Source: Nematostella vectensis (taxonomy: Eukaryota; Cnidaria; Anthozoa; Actiniaria; Edwardsiidae). Taken from it: a stretch of DNA of 64,000 nucleotides. Made by a program: the position numbers and the translations under genes. Positions 34,524 through 47,200 of the stretch are shown here, in pieces; the stretch's first letter is position 1; each line of letters starts with the position of its first letter. The stretch spans positions 21,417,747 through 21,481,746 of the forward strand of contig NC_064034.1 in NCBI RefSeq assembly GCF_932526225.1, in the 5' to 3' direction. Below the pieces are notes generated by a model. It had not been told where the DNA came from. It searched no databases and saw only the letters and a program-made list of their open reading frames with translations.

Positions 34524-34958
34524 CACCACAGGTACCCCAAGAAAGTCCTGTGACCCATGGCAAGCCGCATCAGTCTGCATCTAGTCACATGTCAAGTACG
34601 CTCGTGTGTTCCTTTGAAAAACTCAAATCAAATGAAATCCTTCTACCCCACGTACCAGAAAACAAACCAAACCTGCAGTGAATGGGTTACAGGGAAAGGA
34701 AACAGGTCAAACCAGTCATACCGGTGAAAGCCATGAGGTATAACCAGTACAACTAATAAAACCAGTCACATGTCCCTGACATCCTTAGCGATAAGACAGA
34801 ATAACTTGGGTTTCCGAGAATGAAAATAAAAGTGTTCGAAAGATATAAAAGAATTCGATAAAGAAATCGTGTGCTGTAACAAAAAAACCTAACTAGGTGG
34901 TATGAATGATGGAAGTTAAATATTTTTACAGTATCACACAAGCTCCATGGGTGTGGTT

Positions 34959-35261
34959 CTAGGCCTGTACGGGAGTGGCGTACTTGTTACACACTAGCTC
35001 GTCTATCTTGAGGCATCGTTCCTGGCAGTCGCACGAGTTACTGCACGTCTGGTTGAGCAGCTCCAACCCGTTGTCAAGCCAGACTTGCGTCAAGACGTCT
35101 GCAAAGTGCTCCATCATGGGCTCCGTGTGCATGGGGGTTGGCGCGATGCGGAGACGCTCCTCGCCCTTCGCTACTGTAGGGTAGTTGATGGCCTGCGCGT
35201 AGATGTTGTGCTTTGACATCAGGTCATTGGATACCTGTGTGCACTTCCCTGCGTCTCCCAC
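34959..35261 (-). CDS. ALAS: ALAS exon 9, C-terminus
   Basis: Acceptor TATCATTTCAG. Encodes [40 protein letters not shown] and [13 protein letters not shown], ending in a Cys-rich tail ([11 protein letters not shown]) and a TAG. The tail differs from the vertebrate CNFCRRP region but is in the same place. Confidence 0.96.
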   Translation of the reverse strand: MGDAGKCTQVSNDLMSKHNIYAQAINYPTVAKGEERLRIAPTPMHTEPMMEHFADVLTQVWLDNGLELLNQTCSNSCDCQERCLKIDELVCNKYATPVQA

Positions 35262-38200
35262 CTGAAATGATACGCAACACGTGGTTTAGACTCGAAGGTT
35301 GCGGGAGATGGGATACGCAACACATGGTTCAGACTGGAAGGTTGCGGGAGATGGGATACGCAACACGTGGTTCAGACTTGAAGGTTGCGGGAGATGGGAT
35401 ACGCAACACATAGTTCAGACTGGAAGGTTGCGGGAGATGGGATACGCAACACATGGTTCAGAGAAGGTTGCTGAGACGTCATTTCATGTCCTCGCACTAA
35501 CCATACGGCAACAACCCCACCCCCCTGACAGGTGGTCGCTTTGCATACTCACATGGATAGGGATGATATGCGAGGGAGCGTACACCACAGGTAGCCCGCG
35601 CTGCACCAGCTTATTGCGCAGTCTAGCGACAACAGACTGGTGGACCCGCCTGAGATCTCTCCCTTCGTCGCCGGACAAGATCTCAATGGACTTGATAGCA
35701 GACTTGACGGTAATGGGAGGAAGCGCGGTGGTGAAAATGAAACCTGTGGTCAAACAAACAGTTGCAAATTATGAAACCATTTAAAAAGTAAATCCTATCT
35801 TTTTTTCAGCCATAGCTAGTACAGGTGTCTGGGTAGCAAAAACATGAAATTCTCCGGTTTCTTAGGTTTTTCACATTGTCACACATTGGCCCTGCACAAG
35901 TAGAGCATGCAGAATTAAACAGGGTGACTTTTTGTCTGAGCATGCGCATCACATCCCAGGTCTAGGGGCGATGTAGTCAGCGGCTAGTGCGGATAGCGAG
36001 ATTCACTTGCAGTGTTTAAAGATATGGTGAACTTTTGGATCTCAAATATCTGCTTTACGCTTGCAGGAAGGCCTCTTTTCAGAGGATGTCTATGTCAGTA
36101 TGCTATTGCAGGGTATCTATAGAGTTAGTTTAGCAATTAGACTATTTTATGTTGCGTTTCTCGACTTTTGAATCTCTGGGATATGCGAATAAATCAGGTC
36201 AAAAAGCCATGGACGGAATATTACATTTCTGAATTATAGAATCTGGAAGGTCGAGACCAAAGAATATACGCAATTTCATGATGTAAAAGGTTTGTTATTA
36301 TCTCAAACTGTTGAAATCAAGCTAAGATTCGCAGGGCGGGACTTCGGTGATTTAGTCACAAATTTGTGAAATTGCACTAAATTAAAATAATTGAAACCGA
36401 GCCCAGTCATAAAATGCAACTGTTTTTTTTCGTGGTCCCGAGAAATCTGCAATGTTGCGCAATGCCCAGGAAGCCCATCCGCCACTGTGTGTATAAATTT
36501 TTTTAGTGTACTCACTATGATTTTACCGAGACCTTTTCCTTACACGAAGTATATCTGCCTATGACGTCATCGCAATTCACTAGAAGGCAAGCTGAAGTAT
36601 CGCCATCTTGGAATTTAGAATTTCACATCTACGATTTAAGTATTTGTGCAGAATCAAGGCCCAATTGGCGATTTTACTGCTCCATAGCTTTACTTTCTAT
36701 CAAGTTATTGTGGAAAGTCGTCCTTACTTGGATTGATTACGCCACATTTCGTTATGTTTTTATATTTGCAACGCGTATAGACCCGTAGCTCAAGAAGGAA
36801 CATGTGCTTCAGTTACAGACAGCTTCAATACCTAACCTTGATGTGATCTGAATAAACAAAAGAATAAACTAAAGGTATTTAACTAAATTGCTTAATCTTT
36901 TAAAGTTATCTGGGTCAATTATGAAACTAATTTTAATTTTGATTTTAAAACGCTGTGGTGTTATGAATAAGCTACTTGGCCGCTAGAGCTTTTATGCTTC
37001 CTTTAGATAAGTTTTATTTACTTCCCAAAATACCTTTATCCCTCATTGAATGTCATTAAATTTTTATGGAACAAATTCAATAAACAACTAGAGAATTTGT
37101 TGTCTTTGTAGTGTTGTTGATATTGATCCTTGAAAAAATATATAAGCTTATGTAAGCTTACATTCTTTTTTATAAGAACGTCTGCATTTTAGAGCGCATC
37201 AGGACTAAAAAAGTAATAGCGGAGCCAGCGCGGCCGCAGACCGTGCGCGGAGCCCCATAGGTATAGAGAAATGGTATATATATAGCTATGCGACTCAGTT
37301 TTTTGGTCATCGCGCGGGTACCCTGTGGTGTCGCCCGCCTTCCCGTGGAACCAGCACAATTTGCGATAACTTCGTAAAACGTCACCTCAGTGAAATCATT
37401 ATACAAGAATATATTTTAGCACTATCCGAGAATGCTACATACTTAATAAAACCCCGAAAGGTACAGCAAAACTTACAATAATTTAGTTTTTAGTGTTTTT
37501 ATATTTGCACTCACGGGAACCATGCGTCTAATTTTGCCGCGTTTTTGTTCTTCTAACTACTCGCGGCCGACACCGTGAGTATTGTTGATAAAGTTTTTGC
37601 ATTATTTTCGTCGTGGCTAAAACCAAGAAAGAAAATCGGCACATCTTAACACTTTTATAATATAAGGACGTACAAACGATGGACGGAAGGACAAACGATG
37701 TGTTTGGAAAAAGAATTAAGACTTCAATTTAAAGGCTTCGTCGACATATTTCTAGCACTCAAATAAGATTACAGTTGAAGCCATGTGAGGGGCTCTCCTA
37801 ACTAGTAATTTAGCTATTTTGTTCGTCAATTATCCCATAAAATGGATTCAGGAAGTCATTAGACATGAAATGTGTATTGAATGTACTAGTACAAAACAAA
37901 GAATGCGCGTTTGCAGGGTCTGGTAAATAACCCAAGTTTGAAGTTAATTCTAGATGGCTTTAAAGATATCAACCTAAACGGCGCTTTGCTAGCGAGTTGT
38001 AATTATAATCAAGTTTAATCTGTGAAAGTAAGAAAAAATTCTATCGACAAGTTTTATTTGTACAGCCTCGAATGCAAAAATTACACTCTTAAAAGTGTCG
38101 CACCTAAAAAAGGGCGGATGTTTAACTATACATAAAATGAGATCAAAAGCTCGCAGCAAATTATATATATTGGCACGAAAGAAGTCCGATAGATATGCTA

Positions 38201-41200
38201 CAATTTAAAAAATTCTGATTTTAAATCGAGTTTTCTTTTGCAGAAATATGTCCGTGAAAGTAGAAGATAAACAAACATATCAAACTTATTGCCATATGTC
38301 ATGAACCTTTAGCTTTCGCTAGTGCCCAGGTACACTCGTATGATATTTTAAAACTGCGTTGCGCTAAAGTATCAAATTTTGCCGGAGATTAGTCAACATC
38401 ATGGAGCCATCGCGATAGTTACGCCAAAGAATAATTCGACTGAGCCCTATTTTATGTTTTAGCACAAAAATAACAGATGTACATACCCTTGACACCCTGA
38501 TGCTTCAATATGGGTCCATGGACAACCTCAAGGAGGGTCAGTGTTTTTAACAAACCATACCCAAGACATAGTGTCAATTCAAATAGAGTAGTAGCCACAA
38601 AAACACAGTAAAGAAAGTTGATAAAACTGTTAAGCCAATATTTGTAATTTTTACCAAATAACTTTTATTACACTTTTTACTGAAAGAAAATTATAAAAGT
38701 CAAGAAAATCTGGTAGTGCAATGTGAAAGGAAGAAAGGGAATTTGGACAGTGTAGGCAAGTATGGAGCACATTCACTGGCAAAAGCAATATGTTTATGTA
38801 TAGAAATGTGTTGTGTGCTGATATGGTTTATAATGTTGAAGAGAATAAAAAAGCACCCATTTAGCTGTAAAAAAAAACTATAATTAGTTTTCAATTCTTC
38901 AATGTTCCGTAATCTATGATACCTCCAAATACACCCAAACAAGTTTTTTTCGGGTTAAGCAACAACAAAAAATATACCTACATACATATCCCACTCTACA
39001 CCTGTGCATCACGAATTCTTCTATGAACGGCTTCACTTAAGCCTAGTGCACACTAGTGACATATTGACATAACGACATAGGCGCGCGCACTCTTATCTTC
39101 GACATAATGACATGGACACAACGACATAAGAGTTTTTTTCTTTTACTTCATTATGTTCATGTCGTTATGTCGGGCTTAACATAGTGCGCACGCCCATGTC
39201 GTTATGTTTTTATGTTGCTAGTGTGCAGTAGGCATTACACATTACATATATACATACATATATGTATTAAGCCTAATAAGCCTCTGTCTTCGGCTTTTCC
39301 CTTATTGTATATACATTTAAAATATTCAATAAAAGATTGATTGATTGATTAATATAATATGGCTTAAATAGATTGTACGCTGGCTCCGCTTTTAGGCAGT
39401 GCCACAATCTCTATATTATTTTTCTGATATCTGAGCCTCGGCATGTTCTTAGCATGTTCTTAAAATTTTGTGCAATCTCATGCTTGACGCTCTTATAAAA
39501 AAAGAGTGTACTAATCATGTCTGGAAAGTCTATAGCTCTTTTATTTGACTTCAAAATTTGTTTGTTTAAACAATATGATAGCATAGAAGTTGTTGTTTAC
39601 TTTGCACATATATAAATGAAATGATAAATGTCATTAACAAAGGAAACAATTATATGGGTGTAACAGCAAATGTACACCTAAGTGATAGCACATTGTGGGT
39701 GGTCAAAGCAATTTTTAAGATTTAGCAATTTTCAGTTTTCCTAAATTTTATTTCAGTGCTAACTCTGCTGTGGATTTCCTATCTCTCTCTATGCTGGTGT
39801 GTGCCCTCTACATACCTAAGGGATGGTATTTGGTAGAATTTTACACAATAGGACAATAACAAATATTGTTCAAGTTTAAGTATTTGGCTAGTGAATTAAC
39901 AAAGATCGAAATTTGTAGGAATTGATTTTGATAGTATTTAAATGAATTTAGATTCACTGTTTGTGATAAATTAAATCACAGGAATCTATCACATTTATTT
40001 GGTTGGCGCAATACACTGAGCGTGTACCACAGGTTCTTCCCTTGTAACATAAACACTGATATGTATATTGTAAACATCCTTTAAAAGCATATATAACGAA
40101 ATTGGATTTCTAGCAGATTTTAGAGGAAATATCCAATATTCTTTGAAATGGCCATCTTACAAATTTAACCAATTTGATCGATAAACTGTCATAGATATGT
40201 GAAAAGCATTCTTCCGTAGTTTATTTTTAGTTCTTGAGATTTCCCGGTAAACTTGGTTGCAATTGGTGTAAAAATCCATTGGGAAATAAAGCTATTTAAG
40301 AAAAAAAATCATTTTGAGAGCAAGATTTGGAGTGTATACATAAGTACATCAGTGATTCCCGGACAATAGTGAATTACGAATAACAATGGCGTGTTATTTT
40401 GAGCCCGTGTTACAAGTGACCAGTCCAAGCGCATGCTCCTGCAAAAAGTCACGCTGTTGGTGTTGGTGCAGGTTCATACAAACACTATTACGCTTGCGTG
40501 ATGCTGGTTCATACAAACACTATTACGCTTGCGTGATGCTGGTTCATACAAACACTATTACGCTTGCGTGATGCTGGTTCATACAAACACTATTACGCTT
40601 GCGTGATGCTGGTTCATACAAACACTATTACGCTTGCGTGATGCTGGTTCATACAAACACTATTACGCTTGCGTGATGCTGGTTCATACAAACACTATTA
40701 CGCTTGCGTGATCTTGGTTCATACAAACACTATTACGCTTGCGTGATGCTGGTTCATACAAACACTATTACGCTTGCGTGATGCTGGTTCATACAAACAC
40801 TATTACGCTTGCGTGATGCTGGTTCATACAAACACTATTACGCTTGCGTGATGCTGGTTCATACAAACACTATCATACAAACACTATTACGCTTGCGTGA
40901 TGCTGGTTCATACAAACACTATTACGCTTGCGTGATGCTGGTTTATACAAACACTATTACGCTTGCGTGATGCTGGTTCATATAAACATTATTATGCTCA
41001 CTGAGAATTTTCTATAGAGCTCTACCAAAAACAATTTAACCACGCTCGGTACTAGTACAAAGACTGCTTGTATAAAAAAATCTTTTTATAGAGCTGTAGG
41101 GACCAAAATGTTATACTTAAATAATTAACTAAGTTAAGTTAGTTAGAAATACCTGCGCCATAGCTACGAATGGTGTCAATAAGCGAGGCAGTGCCAGCGA

Positions 41201-44200
41201 TGTACCCGCCTATCACCCCAAATGCTTTGCCAAGGGTACCACTGATGATATCCATGTCAGCGAGAAGGCCGTCACGCTCACCCACACCGCCACCATGATG
41301 GCCATACAGTCCTACAGCGTGAACCTACACACATCAAGTCAAGGGTCAGACACACCACACCACCGCCATAATGGCTGTACAGTCCTACATCATGAACCTA
41401 CACACACCCAGTTAAGGGCTAGGCTTACATCCTGAACACCAAGACCACAACAATGATTCCAAATCAGTACAGTACTCCATATCAAAAACAGGTAACAGTA
41501 CCTCATCTACAAAGGTCAGTGCTCCATACTTATGCGCAACATCACATAGCTGCTTGATTGGTGAGATATCTCCCGTCATGGAATGCACCGTCTCAAATGC
41601 CACAATCTTTGGAGCAGCAGGGTCTGCAGCGGCTAGAAGCTTTCCCAGGTGCTCAGGGTCGTTATGGCGGAAGATGAACTTCTTGGCCCCACTGTTGCGG
41701 ATCCCCTGGATCATGGATGCGTGGTTACCGGCATCGGAGAAGATGAGACAGCCTGCGTGAACAATCAATAGAGGTTAAATATGCAATACAATGTAAAAGA
41801 TCAATGCCTCTTTTTAATTTGTCATTTTTATGTAGCATCACTCAAATTTGCAGTAGATCACATTTGTGCAAAAAAAAAAAAAACCCTGAAATCCCTTTAA
41901 AAATGTTTTCACCAATTACTTTCTGTCTAGTAAGTACGGTTTAGGTAAGAACATTGGGTAACATTTTTAAACCTTGTCAGAGCTTCACAAAAAGAACTTA
42001 AATATCTTTAATTATCGTAATGCACTCTCATGATTAGGCATTTATATGTCCATATACAACATTCATTACAAATACTGTACATCAAGCTCGTATTCATCAC
42101 GACAACTATTTTGCATACATTACATCCTAACTTCCTAAGTCTTATTTATCTATTTTTCTCCCCTACCGGATGCCCAGAATTGTCTAATGTACATCTTGTA
42201 CAGGTCTCCGAGTGTCTCACCTGGCAAGTGCTTGCCCAAGGTGTAGAGGGTGGTGTCATTGGCAACATAGCACGAGGTAAATAGAAGTGCTGCTTCCTTC
42301 TGGTGGAGTTGAGCTAGCACTTTCTCAAGCTGCTCATGGTAGCTACTTGTGCCAGAGATATTGCGAGTACCACCAGCCCCAACACCATGGACATCAATTG
42401 TCTCTCTGTACAGTAAGAAAAGAAACAAAAAGGCTATTAAATGGTTATTCATATACAGAGCTTTAGTGCCTATCTGAACTTTTCAAAGACCCAAGGACAT
42501 TAGCTTGGACCCACCTTGCCACCTTGAGGACCTCGGGGTGCCGACTCATGCCCAAGTAATCATTGCTGCACCACACAGAGATGTCCTTATTTGCGGCACC
42601 ACTGAACTCCTGCGCATGGGGGAATGCTTGGGCCAGACGGTTTACCTTTTTGAAGACACGATATGTGTCATCTGCTTTCTTCTTCTGTATCTCACCCTCA
42701 AAAAACTTCTCATACTCAAAGTGGGCTTGATGCATTTTCTTTTCTACAACTGATTAGATAGAAAGATATTATTGCTACATGCACTGGCCAAAATTGTTAT
42801 GGTAAACATTGTTATTAAGGTTGTCTGTAAACAAGCATCCATATGCTATATGCCATATGTTAGAAAACTGGATTTCGGTTTATATGCTACCCTCGGTAAA
42901 TAAAGATCATTGTATTGTATTGTATCCGAAAACTTTTATTTTGAATAGACCACCTCTCTGAAAAGTTACTGAGCTAGTTAAACACCTGCATATAACAACG
43001 TAGAATTTTCAATATCAGGCTGAGTAGGTTCTGTTGAATTGGGGTACCTTTTAACAATTAGGCTCTTTAGGTCCTTAATTGGTATACACCTATTTCAAAA
43101 AATGTTGTTAGTGAAAAAAGCAAATGGTAGTTCTATGAATGAAAGGACCCATGGATCCCAAAACATATGACTTTCCATTAAATGTAATCAATATATGGTT
43201 CTAGCATTGCTTGAGTTTATTTACCACCTTCATTTTAACAAATAATTACTACCCATAAGCACATTTGGGGCGTAGAACTGCCATTTGGCAATTTCCATTT
43301 GTCGTTTCACTGACAACCTTAATTGCAACAGGTGTATACGTCAAACAATAATAGTCACTAGGACAATAACAATGAATGCTGAACACAACAAGCCCACATT
43401 GTACAATACAGTAAACAATGTACCAGGGACTCCCTGAACGCATCACACATTATCTTTTCCCTCTTGTTATGAATTCTGACAAAAAATTGAGTAATGTTTC
43501 TAATAAGAACCCATTCTTCCCTGCATCCTGATAAAGTTAGATCTCTAGGTTGTTATATGCAGGTGTTAACTGTAGGTTCTTTTAAAAGGTTTTTTTGGGG
43601 GTTTCTGGGTTAACATACAGTATTTACCTGAGGCCTGGGTGGTCATGGGTCGTACTGACATCACATGTCTGCCACCAGACATGTGATGCTGAGCCGCAAA
43701 GAACCCCATCTTGCCATGGGTGTTAAGCCCAAGACTGATTGACTTGACATTGTTGAGGGCATCAACCATGATCACATCAGCATCACCTGGGAATAAATGA
43801 AATTGTTATCATCACCCAGTAAAGAACTCTGCATTCTGTCTAAAACAAAACAAATTGCGATAGACACCTCATCAGCGCGACAGTGGATATTTTTTAAAGT
43901 ACAGCGAAAAACAGGGATGGATCCAGGGGAACCAAATTGGGCGAGGGGGATGTTCAACTTACCCCACCCCTAGATCCACCCATGGTAAACAATAGCCCTG
44001 TTTAAGAGGGATGGCTGTATTGGCAAATCAATCAAATAATATTTGTCCAGTAGTAAGTTAAGCTCAATGAGCAATTCATTAGCATGAAGGACTGATATGC
44101 ACAGTTTAGGTTGGTGAGTTTGAGTCAGTGTTGAAGCAGTGTCACAGTAGATAGCACTATGGTCTGGCATGCGAAGCGCAAGTATCATAGTGTAGTATAA

Positions 44201-47200
44201 GTAAGCAGTGTCATCAAGGATAGTACCACCGTTTTAATGGGGTAATTGAGAACAAACGTATCATACCCTTGATCTGCTGGTCATGTTCAGGGAGTTTTTG
44301 GTGAACCTGATGCTTGCTGGGAAGCTGGTTGGTCCCAATGTTTTTCATGAATGGGCATTCCCCAAAGTCTGTAAATATCAAGACCAAAAGTTATTGTCTA
44401 AATTAATATTTTATATAGATAGCATTCAAATCAGATCAAATTATATTATTAAAATAGAAAAAAATAATAAAAAAATAAAAGTAATATTTTCATATAAATA
44501 ATTTCAAGTAATAAAAAATACATTCTTAAATTCCTTCGAACAGTGCGTTCTGCTCAAGAAATGTTTTTTTCATGGCAGATTTGAATGAACATATACTGTT
44601 TTTCCTTTCATTTCAGATTTTAGACTGTTCCACATTTTTCTGCCTCTAAATGATATTGACTGCTGACCAGCTGCTGTTTTCTTTAGGGGAATATGGAGAT
44701 CTTCGTGTGCTATGAGAATGGATATTAGCATTTGTAGTTTTTAGGTAATCAAAAGTATTTTGCAAGGTATTGTTTGTTAGCTTATACATGAACAAAGCTG
44801 TTTCCATGAGATTGATATGAAGAGTGGTGGTAAAAGGTGTAGGGTGTGTAACTTTCTTCAGAAAGGGCGGGAGTTTCGCAGTAAGGTTACTGTACCAGTA
44901 AGAAATATGTCATTAATTTTGACTTGGACTGTAATTCAGATTTTGTTGTTTATTTCAATAATTGCTCTATCTGCAGCAAGCAGTACATAGGTTCTACTTT
45001 CAATAGTTTTAGGAAGTGTTTTAATAATAACAAAAGTAGGTTAAATAGCACCCTAGACTACCAGTTGGTGAGAGAGAGTTAAGGATGACCTTATCTATCA
45101 ACATTTTCATTGCGACAATTATTTAGGTCTTAATAATGTTATGGTACAACTTATAGATAAGTGTAACTCTGAGGCTCAGCTTAGAGAAAGGGAAGGTCAG
45201 TGGGCTTATCGGCTTTAGTCTATCTACCAGCGGGGTCTTAATAGTGACTATTTTATTTGTAGTAGGAAACCACAGAGATGTGTAAATTCTTTATATCCAT
45301 AGCGTGCTATTCTAGAACAAGCGCGTTTTTGTCAGTTGTAATGTTTTTGCATCTTGTGCCACCATTCTGATATAAATAAACTTGTAACGATTTACCTTCT
45401 TTAGTCTGCCCTGAAGAAGTTAATCAAAGATGAAAATTTGGCAGAGTCGAAAAGCAGTTTTTGGTGTACTGTGAGTTAGGTAAATACAGTATGCCATACA
45501 TTATCTGTGCGAATTAGGTGATACCGTGAATTGCGGAACGATCGCCCCATCATAGTTGTGTACGACCGCCCTACTCAGAGAACAACTGCCCTACATTAGT
45601 CTTTTGAAGCAAGAAAGTCATGCAGAAGCGAATATTCTCAACCACGGTTGTTATTTTGATCAAGCAACAGCGAATTTCCATGTTTACTATTCGATAACAA
45701 TACGTTGTATTTTCATCATTTGAAGCAAGAAAGTCATGCAGAAGCGAATATTCTCCACCCGGTAGTTATTTTGATCAAGCAACGGCGAATTTCCATGTTT
45801 ACTATTCGATAACAGTACTGTACATTCCCAGAAATAAGGGACATTAGCCAGCGGTTTCTCTGGGCTCACATTTTGCTAGGCCCGCGAGGAATAACAGCGG
45901 TATCACAAATAAAAACGAGATTCCGGCCAGCACAGGGGCTTCCCTTTTGTTGTTACACTAGAAGTTTTTAATCAGGTTGACTAAAATTCCAAATAAAAGT
46001 AGTATTAGCGGTATTTAAACGTGCAAGGGGCATCTCTGATTTGATACGTATAATGATAATGGAAGTGCAGCAGTCTTGCTGAGGTTGGAAAACATTATAT
46101 GCGCAAATTTAAAAAAAAAAATGTATTCTAGAAAGGCTTTATGGTTCCCCTGTGTCTATCCCAGAAAGCCGTGGGGCCGTTTAAAAACAAAATGGAGAAC
46201 GGACGAACGGAGAGAAGTTGTTCTTGCGGAGCGCACCGTTTTCCTTGCTTCAGTCTGTATCTTAAAGACAACAATAATGGTTCCTGAACTAGGCATAACT
46301 ACATCAAATGTTATTTCTTCGGGAACAAGATTGGAAGGCGCTACTGCCTATTTTATTGGCCAATTTGATGGAAGGATAGTCGATTGACCAATTTCGAGTC
46401 TTCGACTTTCGGCAGTGAATACACGAAAAAAACATCTTAGAGAAATAATACTTACGCTAAAAGAGAGCTGAAATGATGTTCTACCTTTATTAGGGGTTTA
46501 GATGGGTCTGTTGATTTGGATACGAGCTCTTAACGACACGATTTAGACGAAGCAACGATAAGATTCTTGTTTGTTTGTAAAGAACGCGGTAGCAGAATAC
46601 CGCTTTAATCGGCCCGATTTTCGTCGGCGAATACACAAAAAAACATCGTAGAGAAATAATACTTGCGCTAAAAGAGAGCTGAAATGATGTTCTATCTTTA
46701 TTAGGGGTTTAGATGGGTCTGTTAATTTGGATACGAGCTAATAACGACACGATTTAGACGAAGCAACGATAATATTCTTGTTTGTTAGTAAAGAACGCGG
46801 TAGCAGAATACTGCTGTTATCGAGCCAACTTTCGGTAGTGAATAACGCGAATAATCATCGTAGAGAAATAATTCTTACGCTAAAAGAGAGATGAATGGTG
46901 TTCTTTATACATTAGAGTTTTTTTTTTCTTTGTTTATATGTACGATTTTTTTTTTCATAACGATTCCGAAGTCCGTAAAAAGTCCGTTTCGATCACTAAA
47001 CGAGAATAAATGTCATTAAGTACCCTTCGAAAAACTGGTCTCGACTATATTATGGTCTCTACCATCTCTACGCTTGTGAACCATGCCGAGTACATGGTTC
47101 ATCTGAGTGGGGCGATGGTTTTCATTGTGATCGGGGCGAGGGTGCCTTGGGGCGACCTCCTTTGATACGGATACAGTATCTTTGTTAATGACGTCTGCCA

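Noticed and set aside
34415-34681. 88-codon plus frame MGYVRIRDHLCHFTYHW...
   Set aside because: No domain or conserved pattern; it overlaps the likely ALAS 3' untranslated region on the other strand.
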